From NCBI GenBank assembly GCA_963793095.1, contig CAWBYY010000002.1, forward strand, positions 496,001 through 560,000: a stretch of 64,000 nucleotides of DNA. The letters are read 5' to 3'. Made by a program: the position numbers and the translations under genes. Position 1 is the stretch's first letter. Each line of letters starts with the position of its first letter. The DNA comes from CAVWDI01 sp963793095 (lineage in GTDB: Bacteria; Chloroflexota; Anaerolineae; Anaerolineales; UBA4823). Below, piece by piece: positions 8,141-16,252 of the stretch. A model generated the notes under the pieces. That model did not search any database. It saw nothing but the letters and a program-made list of their open reading frames with translations, and was not told the origin of the DNA.

Positions 8141-9305
8141 TTAGAGCTTGCCCAGCGCGTTTCTTAACCGTTCAAGCGCAGTCGCCAGGTTTTCCATGGA
8201 ATTCGCGAAGCACAAACGGATATAACCCTCACCATATTCTCCGAACGAAGTCCCTGACAACAGGGCAACCCCTGCCTCTTCAAGTAAGTAACTGGCAAGC
8301 TGGTCCGATGGGATATCGAATGCCCTTATATTTGGGAAGGCGTAGAACGATCCCTGGGGAGTCCGGCAGCTCACACCTGAAATCTGGTTGAGGCCAGTTA
8401 CCAAAAAATCTCTGCGGCGGCGGTATTCCTGCACAATCTGCTCGACCTGTTCCTGTGGTCCATTAAGCGCCTCCAGACCAGCTACCTGGGTAAAACCGGC
8501 AGTACAGCCGATAGAATGATTCAACAGCAGGTTAACCCGTTCCGCAAGCGGTTCTGGCATGATTCCATATCCCAATCTCCAGCCTGTCATTGAATAGGTT
8601 TTTGAGAATCCGTCGCAAATGATTGTCCGTTCGAGCATACCTTCCACCGCAGAGATGCTCAGTGCAGGAGAACCATACACTATCCGGGAGTAGATTTCAT
8701 CCGACAGCACCCAGAAATCCAGGTCAAATGCAGTTCTGGCGATATGCTCGAGAGCTGAACGTGGCATCACCCCACCGGTGGGGTTGCTCGGGGAGTTGAG
8801 CACCACCATCCGGGTTTTTTTGTTCACAAGCCGGTCAAATGCATCCAGATCGAAAGAGAAATCGTCTTCTTCGCTTAAAGGAACCGGTACCGGTACTCCT
8901 CCTGCGACCCTGATCATAGCTTCATAGGTTGGAAAACCGGGATTGGGATATAAAACCTCGTCGCCCGGTTTTACCAGCGCCAGAGTGGGGAAAAATAATG
9001 CCGGTTTTGCTCCCGGTCCTACAACCACATTCGCTGGTTGGATTTGAATGTCCAGGCGCTGGCTGGTATATTCCGCGATGGCTAGCCCTCAGATCATTCA
9101 TCCCGGCTGAGGGTGTATACCTTGTATGGCCATCTTGAATAGCCCGGATCCCGGCGGAAGTTATATTTGCGAAGGTTGGGCTGTCTGGCTGTCCGATTTC
9201 CAGGTGAATGATATCTCTCCCGGCAGCCTCCAGTTCCTGGGCTTTTGAAAGAACTTGATAGGCACCTTCTGGTTCCAATTCCAAAACACGATCAGCAAAT
9301 TCCAT
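8141..9305 (-). pseudogene. class I/II PLP-dependent aminotransferase, split by one frameshift
   Basis: Aspartate-aminotransferase-like enzyme of about 388 residues in two frames. The first part (from 9305) carries EFADRVLELEPEGAYQVL, EIGQPDSPTF and GHTRYTPSAGMNDLRA. The second (to 8141) carries VVVGPGAKPALFF, VVLNSPSNPTGGV, LSDEIYSRIVY, the PLP-lysine motif SKTYSMTGWRLGYG and the substrate-Arg region YIRLCFANS. The frames join near 9080, where dropping one base gives RA-AIAEYTSQ, exactly what the family expects. Nothing else is degraded, so this is more likely an indel error or recent mutation than an old pseudogene. Substrate unknown; the family includes aspartate, aromatic and LL-DAP aminotransferases. 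Confidence 0.85.
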
Positions 9306-9483
9306 AATGTAGCCTGATTATTGTTAAAAATTTTCCAGTTGGAAAAACAAACGGCAATATTATACAACCAGAGGCGATTATGTTATCATTCGACTTTGAG
9401 TGCATCTAATTCTGAAGTCCCGATAATAAAGAGAAATCCTGCCGCATACCAAATCTTGAATATTAATTCTGAGGGAGATTTTT

Positions 9484-10110
9484 ATGGGCATAGAAGATAT
9501 TTACCAGAACGTAGTTGATGGCAGAAATATGGAAGTCGAGCAAGGGGTATCCGAAGCGCTTGAACAGGGGATTAATGCTGATGAGATTCTAAAGAAAGGC
9601 TTGATTCCGGCGATGAGCGAAGTCGGCAGGCGATTTGAGGATGGCGAGTATTATGTGCCGGAGATGCTGATATCAGCGCGTGCCATGAAAGCCGGACTGG
9701 CAATTTTGAAACCGCACCTGATTGAGAGCGGAGTTGAGTCAGCCGGAAAGCTGGCGATCGGGACAGTCCAGGGCGACCTTCACGATATCGGCAAAAATCT
9801 GGTGGCAATGATGCTCGAAGGCGCTGGTTATGAGGTCAGCGATCTGGGTGTTGATGTGAAGCCGGAAAGGTTTGTCCAAGCTGTGGAGGATGGGGCTCAA
9901 GTTATTGGAATGTCTGCCCTGTTGACGACGACCATGATCAGCATGGAGACGACCATTAAAGCGCTCGAGGATGCAAATGTGCGTGACAATGTTAAGGTGA
10001 TTGTTGGCGGGGCGCCAGTTACAGAGCAGTACGCCAGGCAGATTGGCGCGGATGGTTTCGCGCCGGATGCATCCAGCGCAACTCGATTGGTAAATGATCT
10101 GATCCAGTAA
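9484..10110 (+). CDS. methyltransferase-cognate corrinoid protein
   Basis: A 208-residue carrier that binds a cobalamin-type cofactor and shuttles methyl groups between methyltransferases. The N-terminal helical cap (residues 1-85, including GRRFEDGEYYVPEMLISARAM, cut here by its predicted helix) is followed by a Rossmann-like B12 domain with the lower-ligand motif GDLHDIGKNLV (Asp-x-His-x-x-Gly) at about residues 97-107 and the C-terminal GGAPV loop. This matches MtbC/MttC/MtgC-type proteins. The methyltransferase gene follows 14 bases later on the same strand, so the two probably form one module. Homologues act in methylamine, methoxyaromatic or betaine demethylation; the donor here is not visible. 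Confidence 0.92.
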   Translation: MGIEDIYQNVVDGRNMEVEQGVSEALEQGINADEILKKGLIPAMSEVGRRFEDGEYYVPEMLISARAMKAGLAILKPHLIESGVESAGKLAIGTVQGDLHDIGKNLVAMMLEGAGYEVSDLGVDVKPERFVQAVEDGAQVIGMSALLTTTMISMETTIKALEDANVRDNVKVIVGGAPVTEQYARQIGADGFAPDASSATRLVNDLIQ

Positions 10111-10124
10111 AGGGCCAAAATAAT

Positions 10125-10979
10125 ATGGAATGTGTGATTTCATCAAAAGAAAAGAAAGTCCTGATCGGGCCTGACCAGCCATTTGCCATTATAGGCGAGA
10201 GGATAAATCCCACCCGCAGAAAAAAACTGGCCGAATCTATCAGCTCGGGAGATTTTTCGGTCGTTCAGCAGGATGCTGTGGAGCAGGTGAATGCAGGCGG
10301 GCAGGTGCTGGATGTTAACGCCGGTATACCCGGAGGCGATGAGCCATCAAATCTGCGCCGGACAGTACAAGCGGTTATGCAGGTCGTGGATGTTCCTTTG
10401 TGCATTGACACAGCCAACCCCGAAGCGCTTGAGGCTGCGCTGGATATCTATCCTGGCAAGGCGTTGATCAATTCAACCACTGCAGAAGAAGAAATGATGG
10501 CAAAAATATTGCCTCTTGCCAGTAAATATGGGGCTGCGGTTATTGGGGTGATCACAGATGAGGATGGAATTCCAGCCACACCGCAATCCAGGCTGGAAGC
10601 AGCCCGAAAGTTGATTAACAGAGCCGCAGAATTTAATATCCCACCAGAAGACATCATAATTGATCCCCTGGCTTTAACGATCGGTGCTGATCACAATGCT
10701 GGTCGGGTAACCCTTGATTCGATCAGTTTGATTGGTTCTGAACTTGGTGTAAACATGAGTCTGGGAGCAAGCAATGTCTCTTTTGGACTGCCAGACCGCA
10801 GGACAATTAACACGGCTTATCTGGCTTTGGCAATTTCAAGGGGATTGACAGCTGCGATTACTGATCCTACCGTTCTAGAGATACGAACCACTATCCTGGC
10901 GGCTGATTTATTGATGGGTCACGATGAATATGCCATGAATTGGATAAAGGCATACCGCCAGAGATCAAAATCCGGTTGA
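10125..10979 (+). CDS. methyltetrahydrofolate-corrinoid methyltransferase (pterin-binding)
   Basis: A 284-residue TIM-barrel protein of the DHPS-like pterin-binding family (AcsE/MtgA/MtvA group), which transfers a methyl group between corrinoid protein and tetrahydrofolate. Motifs are IIGERINPTRRKKLAESI near the N-terminus, GGQVLDVNAGIPGGDE, PLCIDTANPEALEAAL, INSTTAEEE and GASNVSFGLPDRRTIN. It sits between its presumed corrinoid partner (14 bases upstream) and an unknown gene (18 bases downstream), all on the plus strand. The window has no MttB/MtbB-type enzyme that would load methyl groups, so the methyl donor system must be elsewhere or be the unknown downstream protein. Confidence 0.9.
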   Translation: MECVISSKEKKVLIGPDQPFAIIGERINPTRRKKLAESISSGDFSVVQQDAVEQVNAGGQVLDVNAGIPGGDEPSNLRRTVQAVMQVVDVPLCIDTANPEALEAALDIYPGKALINSTTAEEEMMAKILPLASKYGAAVIGVITDEDGIPATPQSRLEAARKLINRAAEFNIPPEDIIIDPLALTIGADHNAGRVTLDSISLIGSELGVNMSLGASNVSFGLPDRRTINTAYLALAISRGLTAAITDPTVLEIRTTILAADLLMGHDEYAMNWIKAYRQRSKSG

Positions 10980-10997
10980 CCAGGGGTTCCTTGAAAA

Positions 10998-12128
10998 ATG
11001 CAGGTCTATGGCAGATCAACTCTAAGTGAGATTGTCGCTGACCGGGTGGTTTACCGCAATCTTGTTCCGTATGATCGGCGGCTGCCGTCTCTGGATTTAT
11101 TACGAGCGGATTTAGGGCTGCCTGAAGGCAGTGTCCCCCGCAAGACGGATATAAAATACGCTGTCGTAATCGCTCAATTGTTAAAATCAGCGCGCAAACT
11201 GGCTGTACCCGGCGGCAGGATCAATCGTTTGTTGTTCGTTGGCGATACCCGCCTGCTTGATGGGACATCTTTCGAAAATATCTGTCAGGTTGCTGGATGG
11301 CCGGGTATGGCATTTATCGGCTCAGAGAATGAATCGGAGCGCAGGGTGGAGATCACCAGTACAGTGTCTGGTAATTTAATATACCTGGCAAACAGGTGGT
11401 CATGTTTACCAGAGTTCGACATGTTCTGCCGGGAAAAAGAATTTGTAATCGACGAAAAGACTGCGGTGGTTATTGATATCGACAAAACTGCACTCGGGGC
11501 GCGCGGGCGCAACTCGCACGTGATTGACCGGGTCCGGGTTGAGTTTGTTGAACAGACCGTGTCCGGGCTGCTGCGGGAGCAATTTAATCCGCAGTCTTTC
11601 CAGGATGCATATGCAAGGCTGAATGAGCCTGAATTCCACCCGTTTACCACCGATAACCAGGACTACCTGGCTTATGTTTGTTTGATGCTGGGAACTGGAT
11701 TGTACAACCTTGAGGGAGTTATTGAAAGAATTCGTTCAGGCGGTTTAAAGACGTTTTATGAATTTATTACTGAGGTGGACGGTCAGCAGAATGAATTACC
11801 GGTTGAGCTAAGAGAGCTTCACGTGGAGATTTTCACCAGCGTAAAATCCGGGGATCCCACTCCTTTTAAACAATTCAGGCGAAATGAGTATCTCCAGACG
11901 ATCAGTCGGATGGGGCAGCTCGATGACGAACAGCCAGTCCAAAAGTTGTTATCTGAAGAGATTGTGATCACCCAGGAAGTCCTTTCAGCTGGACGGTCCT
12001 GGATTGACCGGGGGGCGTTGATATTCAGTCTTTCCGATAAACCGGATGAGGCTTCAATTCCACCCGACTGGCTTTCAGCCCAGGGATATAAACCAATACA
12101 CCAGGCTGAGACCCATGTGGTGGGATAA
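10998..12128 (+). CDS. unknown protein with HAD-like motifs in a corrinoid methyl-transfer operon
   Basis: A 376-residue cytosolic protein I cannot assign to a named family. It contains the segment LLFVGDTRLLDG (residues 78-89), which resembles the GDxxxD motif IV of HAD phosphatases, and later VVIDIDKTALG (residues 157-167), which resembles the nucleophile motif I DxDxT. The order IV-then-I is opposite to normal HAD proteins, so either the fold is permuted or one match is chance. The C-terminal half is helical (QFNPQSFQDAYARLNEPEF, then LREQ- and ELREL-rich segments). There is no signal peptide or membrane helix. It is 18 bases from the methyltransferase gene and probably co-transcribed with the corrinoid module. 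Confidence 0.75.
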   Translation: MQVYGRSTLSEIVADRVVYRNLVPYDRRLPSLDLLRADLGLPEGSVPRKTDIKYAVVIAQLLKSARKLAVPGGRINRLLFVGDTRLLDGTSFENICQVAGWPGMAFIGSENESERRVEITSTVSGNLIYLANRWSCLPEFDMFCREKEFVIDEKTAVVIDIDKTALGARGRNSHVIDRVRVEFVEQTVSGLLREQFNPQSFQDAYARLNEPEFHPFTTDNQDYLAYVCLMLGTGLYNLEGVIERIRSGGLKTFYEFITEVDGQQNELPVELRELHVEIFTSVKSGDPTPFKQFRRNEYLQTISRMGQLDDEQPVQKLLSEEIVITQEVLSAGRSWIDRGALIFSLSDKPDEASIPPDWLSAQGYKPIHQAETHVVG

Positions 12129-12177
12129 GAATATAATAATAACCTGCGATAATTTTTGATGCAGACTACAACAAACT

Positions 12178-12441
12178 TTACTCTCCCTGATTATCTGGAA
12201 TTTCATCCGGAGCAGTTTCGGAAACAGGGCTTTGTGAGATATCAGTCAGCGGCTCTTCCGGTACAATTAAGAGCATTGCGAGGTAGATTATTAATCCGGA
12301 CATGCCAAAAATTGTTAATAAAACAAATATTACCCGGATTAGAGTCGAATCAATCCCAAAAAAATCTCCAAGACCGCCGCAAACACCACTGATCATCCGG
12401 TCATTCCGGGAACGGTAAAGTTTTTTGTGCTCTGCAGACAT
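12178..12441 (-). CDS. pspC: PspC-domain membrane protein
   Basis: A small 87-residue protein with the PspC domain: KLYRSRNDRMISGVCGGLGD, then FFGIDSTLIRVIFVLLTIFG and a second hydrophobic stretch LIIYLAMLLIVPEEP. Two transmembrane segments are followed by an acidic tail of about 25 residues. PspC proteins of envelope-stress systems sense membrane damage or act as anti-sigma-like toxin neutralisers. No pspA or pspB is visible next to it. It converges with the corrinoid operon and is followed, upstream on its strand, by thrC. Confidence 0.9.
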   Translation of the reverse strand: MSAEHKKLYRSRNDRMISGVCGGLGDFFGIDSTLIRVIFVLLTIFGMSGLIIYLAMLLIVPEEPLTDISQSPVSETAPDEIPDNQGE

Positions 12442-12512
12442 TTCAAATTCTCCTATTAATGTTATTTTCTGTTAAGTAATACGCAGCAAATCCGTTCTGG
12501 TTGTAAGATACT

Positions 12513-13604
12513 TCACACACCTGACTCGAATACGAATCGTTCCAGCGCTCCCATGTCTGGAGGCAGCACCGTCGGGGAAATCATCCTTTTAATGATTATA
12601 TCCGGGTCTTTAAGTCCATGCCCTGTGCAGACAGCCACGACCACTGCCCCATTTAAATCTATTTCGTTTGAATTGATCTGCGATTTTAACCCTGCAAGCC
12701 CAGCCGCAGAAGCAGGTTCAACCCATATCCCCTCGCCCGCCAGCAGGCGCTGCATTTCCAGGATTTCCTCATCGCTAACAGCGATGATCCTGCCGCCCGA
12801 ATCCTGGGCAGCTTCCAGGGCCTGTTCTCCACGGGCAGGGTTTCCGATCCGAATGGCTGTAGCAATTGTCTCGGGATTATTTACAGGTTCCCCCCGCACC
12901 AGGGGTGCGGAACCTTCCGCCTGGACTCCCAGGAATTTCGGTAGACCGGTATTCCTGGTACTATCGTACTGCCGGAATCCCATCCAGTATGCAGTGATAT
13001 TGCCAGCGTTACCAACAGGCAGGCACAACCAGTCGGGGGCTCTTCCAAGCGTATCGCAGATTTCGAACGCCGCGGTTTTTTGACCTTCAAGCCGATAAGG
13101 GTTTAGTGAATTTACCAGCGCGATCGGGTAGTTCTGCGCAATTTTAAGAACCATGGTCAGCGCCTCATCGAATGAGCCTTGAATCTGGATGACCCTGGCG
13201 CCATAGGCAACTGCTCCAGCAAGTTTGCCTGCCGCGACTTTTCCTTCCGGGATGAGGACGATACATTCCATTCCTGCCCGGGCTGCATAAGCTGCCGCAC
13301 TTGCGGCGGTATTGCCGGTTGAAGCGCATATCACAGCTTTTACGTTGCGTCCAGATGCTTCACTTACAGCCGCGGTCATTCCACGGTCTTTAAAAGAACC
13401 GGTTGGGTTTAATCCTTCGAATTTAATCAACAATTCGAATCCGCCGCCGAGAAAATCAGCCAGGCGCGGCGCAGGAATCAGGGGTGTATTTCCTTCCAGC
13501 ATACTGACAATAGAAGTGTTGCTGGGGAGGTTCATCAAATGTAAATAACGGTTTAAGACGCCTTGATATGACATAGTTTGTTTAAATTCCGTATCATTTT
13601 TCAT
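12513..13604 (-). CDS. thrC: threonine synthase
   Basis: PLP enzyme that turns O-phospho-L-homoserine into L-threonine plus phosphate. The 363-residue protein is the short type. Motifs are SMLEGNTPLIPAPRL, the PLP-lysine motif NPTGSFKDRGMTAAV (Lys72), ICASTGNTAASAAAYAARAG and the glycine loop LPVGNAGNITAYWMG. The C-terminal part includes WVEPASAAGLAGLK. It is not obviously in an operon with other threonine genes (hom, thrB are not in the window). Residues for the phosphate pocket appear intact. Confidence 0.93.
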   Translation of the reverse strand: MKNDTEFKQTMSYQGVLNRYLHLMNLPSNTSIVSMLEGNTPLIPAPRLADFLGGGFELLIKFEGLNPTGSFKDRGMTAAVSEASGRNVKAVICASTGNTAASAAAYAARAGMECIVLIPEGKVAAGKLAGAVAYGARVIQIQGSFDEALTMVLKIAQNYPIALVNSLNPYRLEGQKTAAFEICDTLGRAPDWLCLPVGNAGNITAYWMGFRQYDSTRNTGLPKFLGVQAEGSAPLVRGEPVNNPETIATAIRIGNPARGEQALEAAQDSGGRIIAVSDEEILEMQRLLAGEGIWVEPASAAGLAGLKSQINSNEIDLNGAVVVAVCTGHGLKDPDIIIKRMISPTVLPPDMGALERFVFESGV

Positions 13605-13672
13605 ACTGCCGAACAGTTGCCCCTGATATGAGTTGATTGAGCTCAGGTTAGGAAAAATATAAAACTGATAAT

Positions 13673-14587
13673 CTAACCACTTGAATTTGACAAATCAGAT
13701 TGGAATTCGTGAATACGTCTGTTTGCCAGTTCGACATATTCCGAGTTAATCTCAAATCCGATATACAGACGCTTCGTTTCCAACGCTGCCAGTGCCACCT
13801 GCCCGCTGCCCATGAATGGGTCCAGTACAACTTCTCCTTCAAATGTGTAAAACTTAATAAGCCGGCGAGGGAGTTCTAACGGAAATGGAGCCGGGTGTCT
13901 GATTTTCCTGGCTGATACCGCCGGAAAAGTCCATACGCTCTTGCTGTATTCCAAAAATTCTTCTCTACTGATGGTAGGTTTTCTTTTCTCCGGTTTATTG
14001 CGTTTATTGCCGCCTTTTGAAAATACCAGAATGTATTCATGGACATCACGAAGAGTAGGATTGGATGGAGACATCCAACTTCCCCAGGCAGTCGAGCTAC
14101 CCGCGCTTGAAGCCTTATTCCAGATGATCTCGCCGCGCATCGAAAAACCCACCTCAATCATATCCTGGATAATGAATGCATGCAGGGGTATATATGGTTT
14201 TCGGCCTAAATTGGCGATATTAATACAGGCTCTGCCTCCGGGAACCATTACCCGGTAAACCTGCTTCCACACTTGTTTTAACCAATCTGTATACTCGACA
14301 AGAGTGAGATCCCGGTCATATTCTTTACCGACATTATAGGGCGGGGAGGTTACCATCAGGTGTGTGCAGAATTCTGGCAACTGGGTCATATCCTCGGCGG
14401 ATTGAAAAAAAATTTTGTTTAAATCCTCTGCTGGGATCGAATTTTCAACGTATTCTGCAGCCTGTGTCTCATCATAATCTGTGTACAGGCGCCCACTGTA
14501 AAATTCTGACGAATCATGGCTGATCCGTCCGGGCGATCCAAAACTGCTGGTTGATGTGCTGCGCTTAATATTCTTGCTTTCTGGCAT
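13673..14587 (-). CDS. site-specific DNA methyltransferase (beta class, orphan)
   Basis: A 304-residue SAM-dependent DNA methyltransferase of the N4-cytosine/N6-adenine group. Motif IV TSPPYN is at residues 80-85, followed by the target-recognition middle part (WNKASSAGSSTAWGSW). Motif I DPFMGSGQ is at residues 256-263, then IGFEINSEYVELANRR. Motif IV before motif I is the beta-class order; SPPY favours N4-cytosine, but N6-adenine is not excluded. No restriction endonuclease or specificity gene is adjacent, so it appears to be a solitary methylase used for epigenetic marking or protection. Neighbours are thrC and comEA, both on the same strand. Confidence 0.88.
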   Translation of the reverse strand: MPESKNIKRSTSTSSFGSPGRISHDSSEFYSGRLYTDYDETQAAEYVENSIPAEDLNKIFFQSAEDMTQLPEFCTHLMVTSPPYNVGKEYDRDLTLVEYTDWLKQVWKQVYRVMVPGGRACINIANLGRKPYIPLHAFIIQDMIEVGFSMRGEIIWNKASSAGSSTAWGSWMSPSNPTLRDVHEYILVFSKGGNKRNKPEKRKPTISREEFLEYSKSVWTFPAVSARKIRHPAPFPLELPRRLIKFYTFEGEVVLDPFMGSGQVALAALETKRLYIGFEINSEYVELANRRIHEFQSDLSNSSG

Positions 14588-14619
14588 TCGTTAATATATC
14601 TGGTGCGTTAGGTGATTAA

Positions 14620-15219
14620 TCAGTAATTCCCGTTTACAGTAATTAGAGCTTGAATTTTCTCAAAAATTACTTCGCCAATTCCTGGGACCTTTTGAATCTG
14701 GTCGATACTCTCAAAAAATCCATTTTGTTCTCTAAAAGCGATAATCTGGAGAGCCTTTATTTCACCTATTCCGGGCAGGCTTTCCAATTCCGCTTGAGTT
14801 GCATAATTGATATTTATTTTGGGAGAGACCCCTTTGATTCCAATTTCGAAATCCTGGGTGGACATCAGTGGAATATTGGTTGCATTTATTTCTTCAGGAA
14901 TGTGAATTCCTTCTCCGTCCTCAAGCGGGCGAGCAAGATTTATGAGGCTTTGGTTAGCTGAGGGTAAAAAACCACCCGCGGTTTCAACAAGGTTGATTAT
15001 CCGGCTTCCTTCAGGTAGAGTGTAAACCCCAGGGTTTTTTATCGCTCCGGAGATGTTGACAAAAATGGGGGCGGATGTCGGGATAGGATTCAGTTTGACA
15101 GGTACACCAGCTGGCTGGCTGCTTGTCAAATGAATTATGCCTGAAGCGACCAAGCCGCCCATTATTCCAAATGTTATCCCAAATAGTATATAAATCAATT
15201 TTTCGCGCATATACAGCAA
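14620..15219 (-). CDS. comEA: ComEA-like DNA-binding protein with SLBB and helix-hairpin-helix domains
   Basis: A 199-residue membrane-anchored protein. The N-terminus has one transmembrane helix (about residues 8-28). A SLBB-type beta domain follows with VNISGAIKNPGVYTLPEGSR. The C-terminal HhH repeats are ININYATQAELESLPGIGEIKALQIIAF, split in two hairpins, and IQKVPGIGEVIFEKI, which bind DNA without sequence preference. ComEA receives incoming DNA at the cell surface during natural transformation. comEC and the type IV pilus genes are not in this window. The gene lies 10 bases after the S1-domain gene, suggesting co-transcription. Confidence 0.9.
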   Translation of the reverse strand: MLYMREKLIYILFGITFGIMGGLVASGIIHLTSSQPAGVPVKLNPIPTSAPIFVNISGAIKNPGVYTLPEGSRIINLVETAGGFLPSANQSLINLARPLEDGEGIHIPEEINATNIPLMSTQDFEIGIKGVSPKININYATQAELESLPGIGEIKALQIIAFREQNGFFESIDQIQKVPGIGEVIFEKIQALITVNGNY

Positions 15220-15229
15220 TAATGGGTAA

Positions 15230-16237
15230 TTATTTGTCTTTAACGAGCAACCTCAAACCTAACCGTTGTTTTTCTGTATCTATATGTAATATCCGGACGT
15301 TTATATTTTGCCCAACAGCGACTGTTTTCTCAGGTGTTCTTTCACCCGATTCACTATTACCCATTTCCGATATGTGAATCAACCCGTCCAACCCTTCTTC
15401 GAGCCTTGCAAAAACCCCATAAGGCGCGATGCTTGTCACAACCGCTTCGGTCTCCTGACCGGGGAAATACCTTTCCTGTACATACTCCCAGGGATTAGGT
15501 TGCAGACGCTTGAAACTGAGCGCGATCCTTGATCGCTCCTTATCCACCTGGATTACGTATGCGTCAACTTTCTCGCCTACTGCCGCTACTTCAGTTGGAT
15601 GGTGAACTCTTCCCCAGGATAATTCAGACACATGAACCAAACCTTCTATGCCACCTAAATCAACAAATACACCAAAACTGGTTATATTGGTCACAGGTCC
15701 CCGAACGCAATCTCCAGCTTGAAGATTGTTTAATAACTGGTTCCTCATCCCAGGCTCGGATAAGGCAGCCCTTTCGGAAAAAACCACCCGGTTATTTTCT
15801 TGGTCACACTCAATCACCTTCAACATGAGAGTCCTGCTGACATACTTTTCCAGGTACTTTTCAATATCCTTCTCCTCACAGCGGATGTTCAGCAAATGTG
15901 AAACCGGGACAAAACCCTGTAGTCTTTCGCTTTCCACCAACAATCCACCACGGTTGTATCCGACGACTTTAAGCTTTGTGAGCTGGTCAAGTTGATAGAG
16001 CTGGTTAGCTAATACCCAGTCTGTCCTGACTGTTGGAAAACCACAATTCACTATTTGACTTTGGTTTTCGTCGATATCATAATGATTGTTTGCATTTCCC
16101 CGGTTCGATTCGCAAAAACCCTCTTCCTCGTTGAGAACCGATTCCCACCACGCTTCGTCAGGCGGCGGCAGGAAACTCTCCCCGGTAATTGACCCGGGGG
16201 CATGCTGGTGGTACGGGTTGTTTTCAAAGTTGCCCAT
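15230..16237 (-). CDS. S1 RNA-binding-domain protein (ribosomal protein S1-like)
   Basis: A 335-residue protein with three recognisable OB-fold S1 domains: residues about 85-160 (GLLVESERLQGFVPVSHLL), 175-245 (FGVFVDLGGIEGLVHVSELS) and 260-333 (YGVFARLEEGLDGLIHISEM). The first 70 residues are acidic and low in complexity. S1 proteins bind single-stranded mRNA and help initiation on the 30S subunit; short S1 homologues with three to four domains are usual outside Proteobacteria. Calling it rpsA is tempting, but general S1-domain proteins share this layout. It is followed closely by comEA. Confidence 0.85.
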   Translation of the reverse strand: MGNFENNPYHQHAPGSITGESFLPPPDEAWWESVLNEEEGFCESNRGNANNHYDIDENQSQIVNCGFPTVRTDWVLANQLYQLDQLTKLKVVGYNRGGLLVESERLQGFVPVSHLLNIRCEEKDIEKYLEKYVSRTLMLKVIECDQENNRVVFSERAALSEPGMRNQLLNNLQAGDCVRGPVTNITSFGVFVDLGGIEGLVHVSELSWGRVHHPTEVAAVGEKVDAYVIQVDKERSRIALSFKRLQPNPWEYVQERYFPGQETEAVVTSIAPYGVFARLEEGLDGLIHISEMGNSESGERTPEKTVAVGQNINVRILHIDTEKQRLGLRLLVKDK

Positions 16238-16252
16238 AAAAACACTCTCCCC

